Assembly (NCBI RefSeq): GCF_005870025.1 | Contig: NZ_VATA01000025.1 | Span: 33,521-97,520 of the forward strand | Length of the DNA: 64,000 nt | Reading direction: 5' to 3' | Source: Poseidonocella sp. HB161398 | GTDB lineage: Bacteria; Pseudomonadota; Alphaproteobacteria; Rhodobacterales; Rhodobacteraceae | Shown here: positions 51,297 to 61,682 of the stretch, piece after piece | Layout: each line of letters starts with the position of its first letter | Numbering within the stretch: position 1 is the first letter of the stretch | Position numbers and translations under genes: made by a program | The notes under the pieces: generated by a model | The model's input: only the letters and a program-made list of their open reading frames with translations | What the model was told of the DNA's origin: nothing | The model's database searches: none

Positions 51297-52627
51297 TGAC
51301 GGACCAAGACGCCACCGCCCTCCTTGCCGACTTCGCGTCCGGCGCGGCAGATCCGGCAACGGCCATGGCCGCGACGCTGGCCCGGATCGACGCGCTCGAG
51401 CCGGTGCTCAACGCCCATTCGGCGCGCTCCGCGACCGCGCTGGCCGAAGCGGAGGCCTCCGCCGCGCGCTGGAAGGCCGGAACGCCTCTCGGGCCGCTCG
51501 ACGGGCTGCCGGTGATCATCAAGGACAATCTGGTCAGCGCCGGGCTGCCCGCCGCCTGGGGCAATGCCGAACTTGCCCGCCGGGTGCCGGAGCATGACGA
51601 GCTGCCGGTGGCCGCGCTGCGCCGCGCGGGCGCGATCGTCACCGGCAAGGGCAACACGCCGGAATTCGCGGTCGAGGGCTATACGGACAACCTGACCTTC
51701 GGCGTGACGCGCAACCCCTACGACCCGGCGCTGACGCCCGGCGGCTCCTCTGGCGGCGTGGTCGCGGCGGTCGCGGCAGGCATGGCCTTCGCCGGGCTCG
51801 GCACGGATGGCGGCGGCTCGATCCGGCGGCCTGCCGGGTACACGGGCCTCTGCGGGCTGAAGCCCGGGATCGGCCACGTCCCCCGCGGCGGCGGGCTGGC
51901 GCAGGTGCTTCTCGATTTCGAGGTGGCCGGCCCCATCGCCCGCTCGGTCCGCGACCTGCGGCTGCTCGATGCCGTGCTTTCCGGCTGGGCCGCCGGCGCG
52001 CCCGCGCGCCCGTCGCGCATCCTCGCCGTCGCCCGCATGCCCGGCGCCCCCTGCGACCCGGAGATCATCGCCGCTTTCGAGGCCACAATCGACGCATTGC
52101 GCCGCGCCGGGCACGCGGTCGAGGAGGGCCCGCTGCCCCATGACCTCGCCCCGCTCAACGCAGAGTGGAGCCGGATCGGCGAAATCGGACTGGCGCGCTA
52201 TTTCGCCGAGGACCCGGCCGTCGGCGCCGCCGCCGCCCCGAAATACCGCGAGATGGCCGCGCGCGGGGCGGCCGCCCCGGCGACGCTGCTCTACGGGATC
52301 CTCGGTCATGTCTTCGCCCTGCGCGAGGCGGCCCGGACGCTCTGGGGCCATGACGCGATCCTGACCCCGGCCTCCGCCGCCCATCCCTGGCCCGCCGCCG
52401 AGGCCTTCCCGCCCGTCATCGACGGGCAGGAGGCCGGGCCGCGCGGCCATGCGGTCTATACCGGCTGGGTCAATGCCGCGGGGCTGCCGGCGCTGGCCTT
52501 CCCCGCCTCCGCTTCCGGACGCCTGCCCATCGGCATGCAGCTTGTCGGTCCGCCGGGCAGCGAAGCCGCGCTGATGACGCTCGGCGAGGCGGTCGCCCCG
52601 CCCTTCCGCGCGCCCGGCGCGATCTGA
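51296..52627 (+). CDS. amidase-signature-family amidase
   Basis: The 443-residue enzyme shows the Ser-cisSer-Lys triad: Lys76 (V-I-I-K-D-N), Ser151 (P-G-G-S-S-G-G) and Ser175 (G-G-G-S-I-R-R-P-A). It would hydrolyse a linear amide such as a half-amide from an opened imide, or possibly an N-carbamoyl compound, to acid plus ammonia. The Cys of E-x-P-x-C-type fatty-amide enzymes is absent. It is the last gene of the operon that starts at 40738 and converges with the DUF1028 gene across only 10 bp. Confidence 0.92.
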   Translation: MTDQDATALLADFASGAADPATAMAATLARIDALEPVLNAHSARSATALAEAEASAARWKAGTPLGPLDGLPVIIKDNLVSAGLPAAWGNAELARRVPEHDELPVAALRRAGAIVTGKGNTPEFAVEGYTDNLTFGVTRNPYDPALTPGGSSGGVVAAVAAGMAFAGLGTDGGGSIRRPAGYTGLCGLKPGIGHVPRGGGLAQVLLDFEVAGPIARSVRDLRLLDAVLSGWAAGAPARPSRILAVARMPGAPCDPEIIAAFEATIDALRRAGHAVEEGPLPHDLAPLNAEWSRIGEIGLARYFAEDPAVGAAAAPKYREMAARGAAAPATLLYGILGHVFALREAARTLWGHDAILTPASAAHPWPAAEAFPPVIDGQEAGPRGHAVYTGWVNAAGLPALAFPASASGRLPIGMQLVGPPGSEAALMTLGEAVAPPFRAPGAI

Positions 52628-52637
52628 CCCCGGCCCG

Positions 52638-53345
52638 TCAGGCCGAGGCCCTGCGGGCCGTGAACTCGGCGACGGAAAGCTCGGGATCGTCGAGCCAGGC
52701 CTCGGCATAATAGGGCGCGATCGGGCCATAGGCGTCGAAGAGCCGCCGCAGGTCGCGCACCGCATCGCCGCCCTCCTCGGGCAGCGGGTTGGCCATGTCG
52801 ACGCGGATGTCGATCAGCGGCCGCTCGATGCCCGGCGCGCAGATCACCAGCCCGGCGGAGCGCTGGCCGATCGTCTCGCCGCCCGCGGCGTAGCCGGCCT
52901 CGATGGCGCGCACCAGCCGCTCGCCGAATTCCGTGCCGCCCGAGGCGGCGAAGCTGTCATGGATCGCCGCGACGACGCCCGGTCCCGCCAGGTTGTTGCC
53001 CATGGCGACGAAGCCCGCGCCGACGCGGTGCCCGGTCCAGGGCGCGCCGAGCGACGGGCTATGCGCGACGGCGCGGCCATCGGCCGTGACGATGCCGATC
53101 TGGCGGTAGTCGAAGAACGGATCCTTCTGCTTCAGCGCGCCGAGGATCTGGGCGGGCGCCCAGCCCTGCTCTGCCAGCTTCAGCCCGGCCATGCCATGGC
53201 GCCAGTCGGAATGGCACTGCGAGGAAATGGCCGCCACGCCGCCCCTGACATGCGGGCAGCGCGAGGCGACGCCGAGCGGGCTGGTGGCAAGGCAGACCCC
53301 GAGATTGCCGGTCTCGGGCTCGTGCGCAACGATGGTGAAGGTCAT
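52638..53345 (-). CDS. DUF1028 family protein (copy 1)
   Basis: The 235-residue protein covers the whole DUF1028 family (M-T-F-T-I-V-A-H-E-P-E-T-G-N-L-G, then F-F-D-Y-R-Q-I-G-I-V, G-H-R-V-G-A-G-F-V-A-M-G-N-N-L-A, and R-P-L-I-D-I-R-V-D near the end). DUF1028 proteins are thought to adopt an Ntn-hydrolase-like fold; the reaction is unknown. It is the last gene of a minus-strand trio with a paralogue and an HTH protein. Confidence 0.9.
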   Translation of the reverse strand: MTFTIVAHEPETGNLGVCLATSPLGVASRCPHVRGGVAAISSQCHSDWRHGMAGLKLAEQGWAPAQILGALKQKDPFFDYRQIGIVTADGRAVAHSPSLGAPWTGHRVGAGFVAMGNNLAGPGVVAAIHDSFAASGGTEFGERLVRAIEAGYAAGGETIGQRSAGLVICAPGIERPLIDIRVDMANPLPEEGGDAVRDLRRLFDAYGPIAPYYAEAWLDDPELSVAEFTARRASA

Positions 53346-53399
53346 CCGGAACTCCTCTGGCTGGGACGGCGGGACAGGGGGCGCATGGCGGCGCGCTGC

Positions 53400-54098
53400 T
53401 CAGAACGGCTGGGGCGCGACCGAGCGGGCCGCGTAGATCTCGACAAGCGGCAGGTATTCGGCATGGAGTCGGCGCAGATCGGCCAGCGCGTTGCCGCCGT
53501 CCTCCACCGGGCGGGAGGGCATGTCGGCCCGCAGGTCGATCTGGCTCTCCTCCTGCGGGCTGCGCATCAGGAGCGAGGCCGACACCACCGGGAAGCCCGC
53601 CCCGAGCGCGGCCTTCACCGATTCCAGCGCGCGCAGCAGCCGCTCGTCCATCGGCAGGCCCGGATGCGCCGCCCAGGCGGCAGCGGCCAGTTCCAGCGCG
53701 CCGCCCTGCTCCGGCAGGCCGTTGCCGAGGCAGAGCAGGTTCTCCGCCGCGAGATGGCCGGCCCAGCCGCGGGCCATGCTGCCGGTATAGGCGGCCGCCT
53801 GCCCGTCGGCGCGGATGATCCCGATCTGGCGGTATTCCAGCCAGCGGTCATGCTGGCGCAGCGCCTCCAGCACCTCCTCGCTGCTCAGCCCGCAGCGGAT
53901 CAGGTCCAGCGCCAGCGGCCCGACCTTGAGATTGGTGAAGCCCTGGCTGGTCAGCGCGGCGCGCCCGGTTTCCAGATGCGGGCAGCGCGAGCCGATGGCG
54001 ATGGAGCTCGAGGCCAGCGCAATCCCCAGCGTGCCGGTGGCCGGATCGCAGGCCAGCACGGACAGCATCGTGCCCTTGTGCGCCAGATCGACATTCAT
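53400..54098 (-). CDS. DUF1028 family protein (copy 2)
   Basis: The 232-residue paralogue of the following gene shows the same landmarks: L-G-I-A-L-A-S-S-S-I-A-I-G-S-R-C-P, L-E-Y-R-Q-I-G-I-I, C-L-G-N-G-L, and S-Q-I-D-L-R-A-D-M. Divergence between the copies is large, so this is an old duplication or separate acquisition, and the two may form a heteromer or act on different substrates. The ATG overlaps the HTH gene stop (ATGA). An ATG ten codons downstream is closer to the family start. Confidence 0.9.
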   Translation of the reverse strand: MNVDLAHKGTMLSVLACDPATGTLGIALASSSIAIGSRCPHLETGRAALTSQGFTNLKVGPLALDLIRCGLSSEEVLEALRQHDRWLEYRQIGIIRADGQAAAYTGSMARGWAGHLAAENLLCLGNGLPEQGGALELAAAAWAAHPGLPMDERLLRALESVKAALGAGFPVVSASLLMRSPQEESQIDLRADMPSRPVEDGGNALADLRRLHAEYLPLVEIYAARSVAPQPF

Positions 54099-54562
54099 GC
54101 GCCCTTCTCCCTCTGCTGCGCCTCGAGAAAACTGTCGATCACGTCCTCGGCCAGCCTGCGGATCAGCGCCTCCATCCGCGCCTGCGCCGCGGGGTCCTGC
54201 AGCTCGGGCACCGCGATGGAAAGGCCGCCATGGGTCTGGGCGTAGAGCTCCGGCGCGCGGTCGGGATGTGCGGCGACATAGGCCTCGAGAAAGACGCGCT
54301 CTTCTTCCGCGGTCAGCTCGGCGATGCGCACGATGGCGCGCGCCTGCGCCGCCGGGATCGCCATGTCATAGGCGGGGCTGGTGATCTGGGTCACGAAGCT
54401 GCGGGTATGGCCCAGCGTCTCGGCAATCGCCTGCCGCGCGCCCGGCCCGCGCCGCTTCAGGAAGGCCTGCAGCAGCAGCTTGTAGCGCCGGACCGGCATC
54501 TGCTCGTCGAAGAGCTCGAAGGAGCGGCCGGTCGAGCCAGAGGATTTCCGTGATTTCTTCAT
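54095..54562 (-). CDS. putative HTH transcriptional regulator of the DUF1028/Liv island
   Basis: The 155-residue protein is not placed in a named family. Residues about 25-75 (V-R-R-Y-K-L-L-L-Q-A-F-L-K-R-R, then A-I-A-E-T-L-G-H-T-R-S-F-V-T-Q-I-T) look like an XRE-type helix-turn-helix, and an acidic helical C-terminus follows. It leads the DUF1028 operon and diverges from the Liv-type importer over 355 bp. That region carries two near-identical elements, one per side, making it the obvious candidate to bind them. Confidence 0.65.
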   Translation of the reverse strand: MKKSRKSSGSTGRSFELFDEQMPVRRYKLLLQAFLKRRGPGARQAIAETLGHTRSFVTQITSPAYDMAIPAAQARAIVRIAELTAEEERVFLEAYVAAHPDRAPELYAQTHGGLSIAVPELQDPAAQARMEALIRRLAEDVIDSFLEAQQREKGA

Positions 54563-54604
54563 GCTGCGACATGAGCCGATTCACTGCCGCTTCGCAAGCC
54601 ATTT

Positions 54605-54622
54605 GTTTAGTAGCCTAAAAAC
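54605..54622 (-). promoter_or_regulatory. operator-like element upstream of the HTH/DUF1028 operon
   Basis: Read towards the HTH gene the element is GTTTTTAGGCTACTAAAC, 42 bp before its ATG. It contains a TTTAG/CTAAA inverted repeat. An almost identical element in the opposite direction lies before the Liv gene at 54849-54865. Confidence 0.6.
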
Positions 54623-54848
54623 CGCCGTTAAACAGGTGAACTTGCCGCCATGCGCCTCGCGAGGGAGCCTGGAGGCCCGGATACCGATCGGAGGCCAGCG
54701 GTGGAACTTGTGCATCTCAGCGGCTTTTCGGCGCGAAATATGGCAATCATGGCAAGATTGCCGTAGATTTCGCCCGTTTTGCGGGCAGTCGCCGGACCTG
54801 CGGGGCAACTTGCGCCGATGAACCCTATTTTTCATTTTGAGTGAGTCC
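54623..54848. promoter_or_regulatory. divergent promoter region between HTH and Liv operons
   Basis: No gene is seen. The stretch between the two operator-like elements contains short AT-rich patches (GGCAATCATGGCAAGATTGCC around 54743-54763 is an imperfect inverted repeat with GGCAAT/ATTGCC arms) and should hold both promoters. Confidence 0.45.
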
Positions 54849-54865
54849 GTTTTTAGCTCCTAAAC
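54849..54865 (+). promoter_or_regulatory. operator-like element upstream of the Liv/HyuAB operon
   Basis: GTTTTTAGCTCCTAAAC, 52 bp before the TTG start of the binding protein, matches the element at 54605-54622 apart from one indel and two substitutions. It has the same orientation relative to its gene. Shared control of both divergent operons is implied. Confidence 0.6.
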
Positions 54866-54917
54866 TTTTCACATGAGGCGCCAGACCTCGAGTCACCCAA
54901 CAGCCCAGGAGAGTCCC

Positions 54918-56042
54918 TTGAAGAGAACCGCCCTGTTCGCCGCCCTTCTCGCCGCGGCCGCATCCGGCACCGCCCTCCATGCGCAATCCGCCGATCCCGT
55001 CGTCATCGGCGTCTTCGGACCGATGTCGGGCGAGCGCTCCGCCCTCGGCGCGCGGTTCCGCGAAGCCGCCACGCTCTTTGCCGAGGGGGTCAATGCCGAT
55101 GGCGGCATCGGCGGCCATCCGCTGGAGCTGATGATCGAGGACAGCCGCGGCAATCCCCGCGAGGCCGCCAACATCGCCCAGAAATTCGCCTCGGACGACA
55201 GCGTCCTGGCGGTGATCGGCGGCCAGACCTCGACCGAGTCGATGGCCGCCGGACCGATCCTGGCCGAGGCGCATCTGGCGCAGGTCGCCCCGACGGCGGG
55301 CCATCCCGACTACGTCAAGATCAGCCCCTACCAGTTCCGCACCACGCCGACCCATGCCGCGCAGGTCGAGCCCCAGACGACGATGCTGATGGACAAGATG
55401 GGGATGACGAAGATCGCCATCGTCTATTTCAAGGACGACTGGGGCATGATCACCAACGAGATGATGACCGAGCGGCTGGAAGAGCGCGGCGCGGAGGTCG
55501 TCCTGTCCGAGGCGATGATCCCCGAGACCCGCGATTTCCGCCCGCTCGTCACCAAGGTGCTGGCGGCGGAGCCCGACGGCGTCTTCCTGGCCAGCCACTA
55601 CGCGGAATCCGCGCTCTTCATGCAGCAGCTCCGCCAGGCCGATCCGGATCTGAAGGTCGCCGCCACCGACACGCTGAACGATCCCAAGTTCATCGAGCTG
55701 GCCAATGGCGCGGCCGAGGGCGTGGTTATGCCCACCCCCTTCCTGGCAAGCGCGCCCGCGGCGCAGGACTTCTCCGAGGCCTACCGCGCGGCCTATGACA
55801 AGGAGCCGAACTACTATTCCGCCTTCACCTGGGACGCGATGCTGATCGTCACCTCGGCGATGGACGCGCTGGCCGAGGCGGGCACGCCGCTGACCCGGCA
55901 GGGCATCCGCGACCGCATCGCCGACGCGCCGGCGATCGAGGGCGTGAGCGGCGCGCTCGACTACGAGGGCAGCGGCGATCTGGGCCCGCGCGAGATCAGC
56001 TACATCGTCGTGAAGGACGGCACCTACGTGCCCTTCGACTGA
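54918..56042 (+). CDS. Liv-type ABC transporter substrate-binding protein
   Basis: A TTG start at 54918 is favoured: AGGAGAG stands at proper distance and the signal peptide begins right there (K-R-T-A-L-F-A-A-L-L-A-A-A, cleavage near A-L-H-A). An ATG 45 bp upstream has no Shine-Dalgarno. The 374-residue receptor has the type I periplasmic-binding fold of branched-chain amino acid and amide receptors (V-I-G-V-F-G-P-M-S-G-E, V-I-G-G-Q-T-S-T-E-S, Y-Y-S-A-F-T-W-D-A). It feeds the fused permease and ATPase encoded next. The HyuAB neighbours suggest a hydantoin-, oxoproline- or amide-like ligand. Confidence 0.9.
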   Translation: MKRTALFAALLAAAASGTALHAQSADPVVIGVFGPMSGERSALGARFREAATLFAEGVNADGGIGGHPLELMIEDSRGNPREAANIAQKFASDDSVLAVIGGQTSTESMAAGPILAEAHLAQVAPTAGHPDYVKISPYQFRTTPTHAAQVEPQTTMLMDKMGMTKIAIVYFKDDWGMITNEMMTERLEERGAEVVLSEAMIPETRDFRPLVTKVLAAEPDGVFLASHYAESALFMQQLRQADPDLKVAATDTLNDPKFIELANGAAEGVVMPTPFLASAPAAQDFSEAYRAAYDKEPNYYSAFTWDAMLIVTSAMDALAEAGTPLTRQGIRDRIADAPAIEGVSGALDYEGSGDLGPREISYIVVKDGTYVPFD

Positions 56043-56078
56043 CCCCGCCCCGGCGGCCATCCAGCAGGGACCTTTCCC

Positions 56079-57880
56079 ATGATCGAACTTCTCAGCCAGA
56101 TCCTGAACGGGCTGGTGATCGGCAATGTCTACGCCCTCGTCGCGATCGGCTTCGCGCTGATCTTCGGCGTGACCAACCTGATCAACTTCGCGCAGGGCTC
56201 GCTCCTGATGCTCGGGGCCTTCCTGGCCTATACCGGCACCATGATCGGCCTGCCGCTGGTGCTGGCCGCCGCGCTCTCGGTTGTCGCCACGACCGGGCTC
56301 GGCATGCTGATCGAGCGGGTGGCGCTGCGCCCGCTCGAGAACGCGCCCTTCATCGCGCCGCTGCTGTCGACGCTGGCGATCACCTTCATGCTCGACCAGG
56401 CGGCCGAGATCGTCTGGTCGCCCGAGGCGCATCCCTTCCCCAGCCCGCTGTCGCAGTACAGCCTGCGGATCGGCGCGGCCTATGTCACCGGCATGGACGC
56501 GGCGATCCTGGCCGTGTCGCTGGCGGCAATGGGCGGGCTCTGGCTGTTCCTGACCCGCAGCTGGCACGGCCGCGCGCTGCGCGCCATGTCCCAGGACATG
56601 GATGCCGTGCGCCAGATGGGCGTGCGGACCGAGCGGCTGCGCCTCCTCGCCTTCGGGCTGGGCGCCGCGCTGGCCGCGGTCGCGGGCATCATGGTGGCGA
56701 TGTACTACCAGACGGTCTATCCGCAGATGGGCATCCCCTTCGGGCTGAAGGGCTTTGCCGCGGCGCTGCTCGGCGGGCTCTCGAGCATCCCCGGCGCCGT
56801 GGTCGGCGGGCTGCTGCTGGGCATGTTCGAGGCGCTGGCGGTCGGCTATGTCGGCGAGGGCTTCCGCGACATGGTCGCCTTCGGCATCCTCCTTCTGATC
56901 GTGACCTTCCGGCCCCAGGGGCTTCTGGGCGACAGGCGGCTCGACGCGCTCGGCGGATCGCGCGGCGCCTCGGGCGTCATGCCCTCGAGCAGCATCCTGA
57001 TGGGCCAGGGCGGCCAGCCGCTGCCGGCCGTGCGGCGCCTGTCCCTGCCCTATCCCGCCCTCGCGCTCTGCCTCTGCCTTCTGGCGCTGCTGCCTCTGCT
57101 GCCGCTCTCGGGATCGGCCGGGATCCTCTTCCTGGGCTTCGCGGGCTTCTTCGGCGCCGGCGCCTATATCGCCGCGATCCTCGCCAAGGCCGGGGCGCCG
57201 GCCGATCTCGCCCTGCTCGCCGCGGCGCTCGGCTGCGCGCTGATTGCCGGGCTGGTCGGGCTCGCCACCTCCGGGCTCACCGGCCATGTCGTCGGGCTGG
57301 CAACCCTGGCGGTGGGCATGCTCCTGTGGCTGGCCATGCTCAACTGGACGGATGTCACCGGCGGTCCGAACGGCATCTTCGGCATCCCGCGCCCGTCGCT
57401 GTCCTTCCTGCCGGAGGTGCCGATGAGCTCGGTCGCGGCGCAGTACTGGCTGGCGCTGGCGCTGCTCGTCCTCGCCGTGTCCGGGCTCGGGCGGCTTCTC
57501 GCCTCGCCGGTCGGGCTGAGCTGGCGGGCGATCCGCGAGGACCGTCTCGCCGCCCATGCCGCGGGCCTGCCGGTGCGCCGCTACCTGGTCATCGCCTTCG
57601 CCATCGCCGGGCTCTGCGCCGGGCTCGCGGGCGGGCTCTATGCCTTCCTGCACCGCTTCATCAGCCCCGACAGCTTCCGCATGGACACGTCCTTCCTGCT
57701 GGTCGCCATCGTCGTGCTCGGCGGGCTCGGCAACCTGACGGGCGCCGTCCTCGGGGCGCTGGCGCTGATCGTCCTGCCGGAGGCGCTGCGCGACACTGCC
57801 GAGTTCCGGATGATCCTCTTCGGCGCCGTCCTCTATCTCACGCTGCGGTTCCGTCCGCAGGGCATCGCGGGAGTGCACTG

Positions 57881-57881
<1 letters not shown>
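56079..57881 (+). CDS. fused LivH-LivM ABC permease
   Basis: One 600-residue polypeptide holds both membrane subunits of a branched-chain-type importer. Residues about 1-290 are LivH-like (N-G-L-V-I-G-N-V-Y-A-L-V-A-I-G, and G-G-L-S-S-I-P-G-A-V-V-G-G). Residues about 320-600 are LivM-like (R-A-I-R-E-D-R-L-A-A-H-A-A-G, and G-G-L-G-N-L-T-G-A-V-L-G). The joint is a short polar linker. Such proteins are normally separate, though LivHM fusions are known. The stop overlaps the next ATG. Confidence 0.92.
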
Positions 57882-59554
<1,673 letters not shown>

Positions 59555-59591
59555 CCCGGCCGCGCGCCGGACCTTTCCAGGAGTCCAGACC

Positions 59592-61673
59592 ATGAGCTTG
59601 CGCGTTGGCGTCGATATCGGCGGCACATTCACCGATTTCGCCGTGCTCGATCCCGAAACCGGCCAGTTCGACATCGGCAAGGTGCTCAGCACCCCCGACG
59701 ACCCCGCCCGCGCGGTGATCGAGGGGCTGCTCGCCCGGGTCGGCCAGAGCGGCCGCAGCCCCGCCGAGATCGCCGAGGTGGTCCATGCTACCACCATCGC
59801 CACCAATACCGTGATCGAGCGCAAGGGTCCGCCGACCGCGCTGCTGACCACCGAAGGCTTCCGCGACGTGATCCTGATCGGGCGGCAGAAGCGCTACGAG
59901 CTCTATGACAACCTCGCCGGACGTCCCGCGCCGCTGGTGCCGCGCGACTGGGTCTACGAGGTGCCGGAGCGGATGTTGTGGACCGGCGAGGTCCATGCCC
60001 CGATGGACGAAGCGGCGCTGCGCCGGATCGCCCGCGAGCTCGCGGCGCGCGGCGCGGCGGCCGTGGCGGTCTGCTTCCTGCACAGCTACGCCAACCCCGC
60101 CCACGAGCGCCGCGCCGCCGAGATCCTGGCCGAGGAAGCGCCGGCGCTGATGGTCTCGGTCTCCTCGGAGGTCTCGCCGCTCTACCGCGAATTCGAGCGC
60201 ACCAGCACCACGGTGATGAACGCCTACGTGATGCCCGGCGTGGCCAGCTATGTCGACCGGCTCGACCGCCAACTTGCCGAACTGGGGGCGCAGGCGCCGA
60301 TGCTGATCATGCAGTCGAATGGCGGCGTGGCGAATGTCGAGAACGTCAAGCGCTTCCCGATCCGCATCATCGAAAGCGGCCCGGCGGCCGGCGTGCTGAC
60401 CGCGGCGCGCTTCGCCCCGGCGGCCGGCACCGACAACCTGATCTCCTTCGACATGGGCGGCACCACCGCCAAGCTCTGCCTCGTGGAGGAGGGCAAGCCG
60501 CTCTTGACCAGCGAGTTCGAGGTCGACATGGCCCATCTGAAGAAGGGCAGCGGCCTGCCGGTCAGCATCCCCGCCGTCGACCTGATCGAGATCGGCTCGG
60601 GCGGCGGATCGGTCGCGCGGGTCGAGCTGGGCACGATCGCGGTCGGTCCGCAAAGCGCGGGCTCGGTGCCGGGTCCGGCCTGCTACGGCCGCGGCGGCGC
60701 CCGCGCCACCGTCACCGATGCCGACCTGGTGCTGGGCTACCTGAACCCGGACTACTTCCTCGGCGGCGAGATGCAGCTCGATGCCGAAGCCGCGCTGACC
60801 GCGATCGAGCGCGACATCGCCGTGCCGCTGGGCATCGACGTGATGGAGGCGGCCTGGGGCATCCACGAGATCGTCACCGCGCAGATGGCGCAGGCGGCCC
60901 GCGCCGTCACCATCAACCGCGGCAAGGATCCGCGGCAGTTCGCGCTGGTGCCCTTCGGCGGCGCCGGTCCGGTCCATGGCAGCCGGCTGGCGCGGATGCT
61001 CGGCTGTCCGCGCGTGGTCTTCCCGCGCGCCGCCGGGGTGGAAAGCGCGGTCGGCCTGCTGATGGCGGAGCCCTCGCTCGATTTCGCCCGCACCCAGGTG
61101 CTGGAACTGACGGCAGAGAACCTTCCCGCGATCAATGCGCTGCAGGAGGAGCTGATGGCGCAGGCCCGGGCGGAGCTTGACGCGGCCGGCGTGCCCAGCG
61201 ACCGCCAGGCCTTCTCGGCCAGCTGCGACATGCGCTTCCGCGGCCAGGGCTTCGAGATCGCCGTCGAGCTGCCGATGGGCCCCTATCCCGCGGACGGCAT
61301 CGCGGCGCTGCATGCCGCATTCCACGCCGCCTATGCCCGCACCTATGGCGACCGCACCTTCGATCCCGGCTGGACGATCCTCGCCGTGCACTGGCGGCTG
61401 CGCGCGGTGGCGACCGGCCGGACGCTGGCGATGGACGCGCTGCCGCAGCGTCCCGGCGACGCCTCCCGCGCGCTGCGCGGCCCGCGCCGGGTCTGGTTCC
61501 CCGAAACCGGCGGCTTCGCCGACTGCCCGGTCTATGACCGCTACCTCCTGGCCCCGGGCGACCGCATCTCGGGCCCGGCCATCATCGAGGAGCGCGAGTC
61601 CACCATCATCCTGCCGCCCGACAGCGACACCGCCGTGGACAGCCACGGCAACCTCGTCGCCACGCTGAACTGA
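59592..61673 (+). CDS. hyuA: hydantoinase/oxoprolinase A subunit (HyuA)
   Basis: The 693-residue protein has the full HyuA layout. An N-terminal actin-like ATP-binding start V-G-V-D-I-G-G-T-F-T-D-F is followed by a hydantoinase/oxoprolinase core with F-D-M-G-G-T-T-A-K and a C-terminal acetone-carboxylase-like domain. With HyuB it catalyses ATP-dependent opening of 5-oxoproline, N-methylhydantoin or related lactams, or acts as an acetophenone- or acetone-type carboxylase in some branches. The carrier genes upstream make a lactam or hydantoin most likely. It is 37 bp after the ATPase gene with an AGGAG. Confidence 0.92.
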   Translation: MSLRVGVDIGGTFTDFAVLDPETGQFDIGKVLSTPDDPARAVIEGLLARVGQSGRSPAEIAEVVHATTIATNTVIERKGPPTALLTTEGFRDVILIGRQKRYELYDNLAGRPAPLVPRDWVYEVPERMLWTGEVHAPMDEAALRRIARELAARGAAAVAVCFLHSYANPAHERRAAEILAEEAPALMVSVSSEVSPLYREFERTSTTVMNAYVMPGVASYVDRLDRQLAELGAQAPMLIMQSNGGVANVENVKRFPIRIIESGPAAGVLTAARFAPAAGTDNLISFDMGGTTAKLCLVEEGKPLLTSEFEVDMAHLKKGSGLPVSIPAVDLIEIGSGGGSVARVELGTIAVGPQSAGSVPGPACYGRGGARATVTDADLVLGYLNPDYFLGGEMQLDAEAALTAIERDIAVPLGIDVMEAAWGIHEIVTAQMAQAARAVTINRGKDPRQFALVPFGGAGPVHGSRLARMLGCPRVVFPRAAGVESAVGLLMAEPSLDFARTQVLELTAENLPAINALQEELMAQARAELDAAGVPSDRQAFSASCDMRFRGQGFEIAVELPMGPYPADGIAALHAAFHAAYARTYGDRTFDPGWTILAVHWRLRAVATGRTLAMDALPQRPGDASRALRGPRRVWFPETGGFADCPVYDRYLLAPGDRISGPAIIEERESTIILPPDSDTAVDSHGNLVATLN

Positions 61674-61682
61674 GGACAGACC

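Noticed and set aside
54825..57878. 1017-codon open frame on the minus strand opposite the Liv genes
   Set aside because: Antisense shadow of two clear transporter genes; no motif and biased composition.
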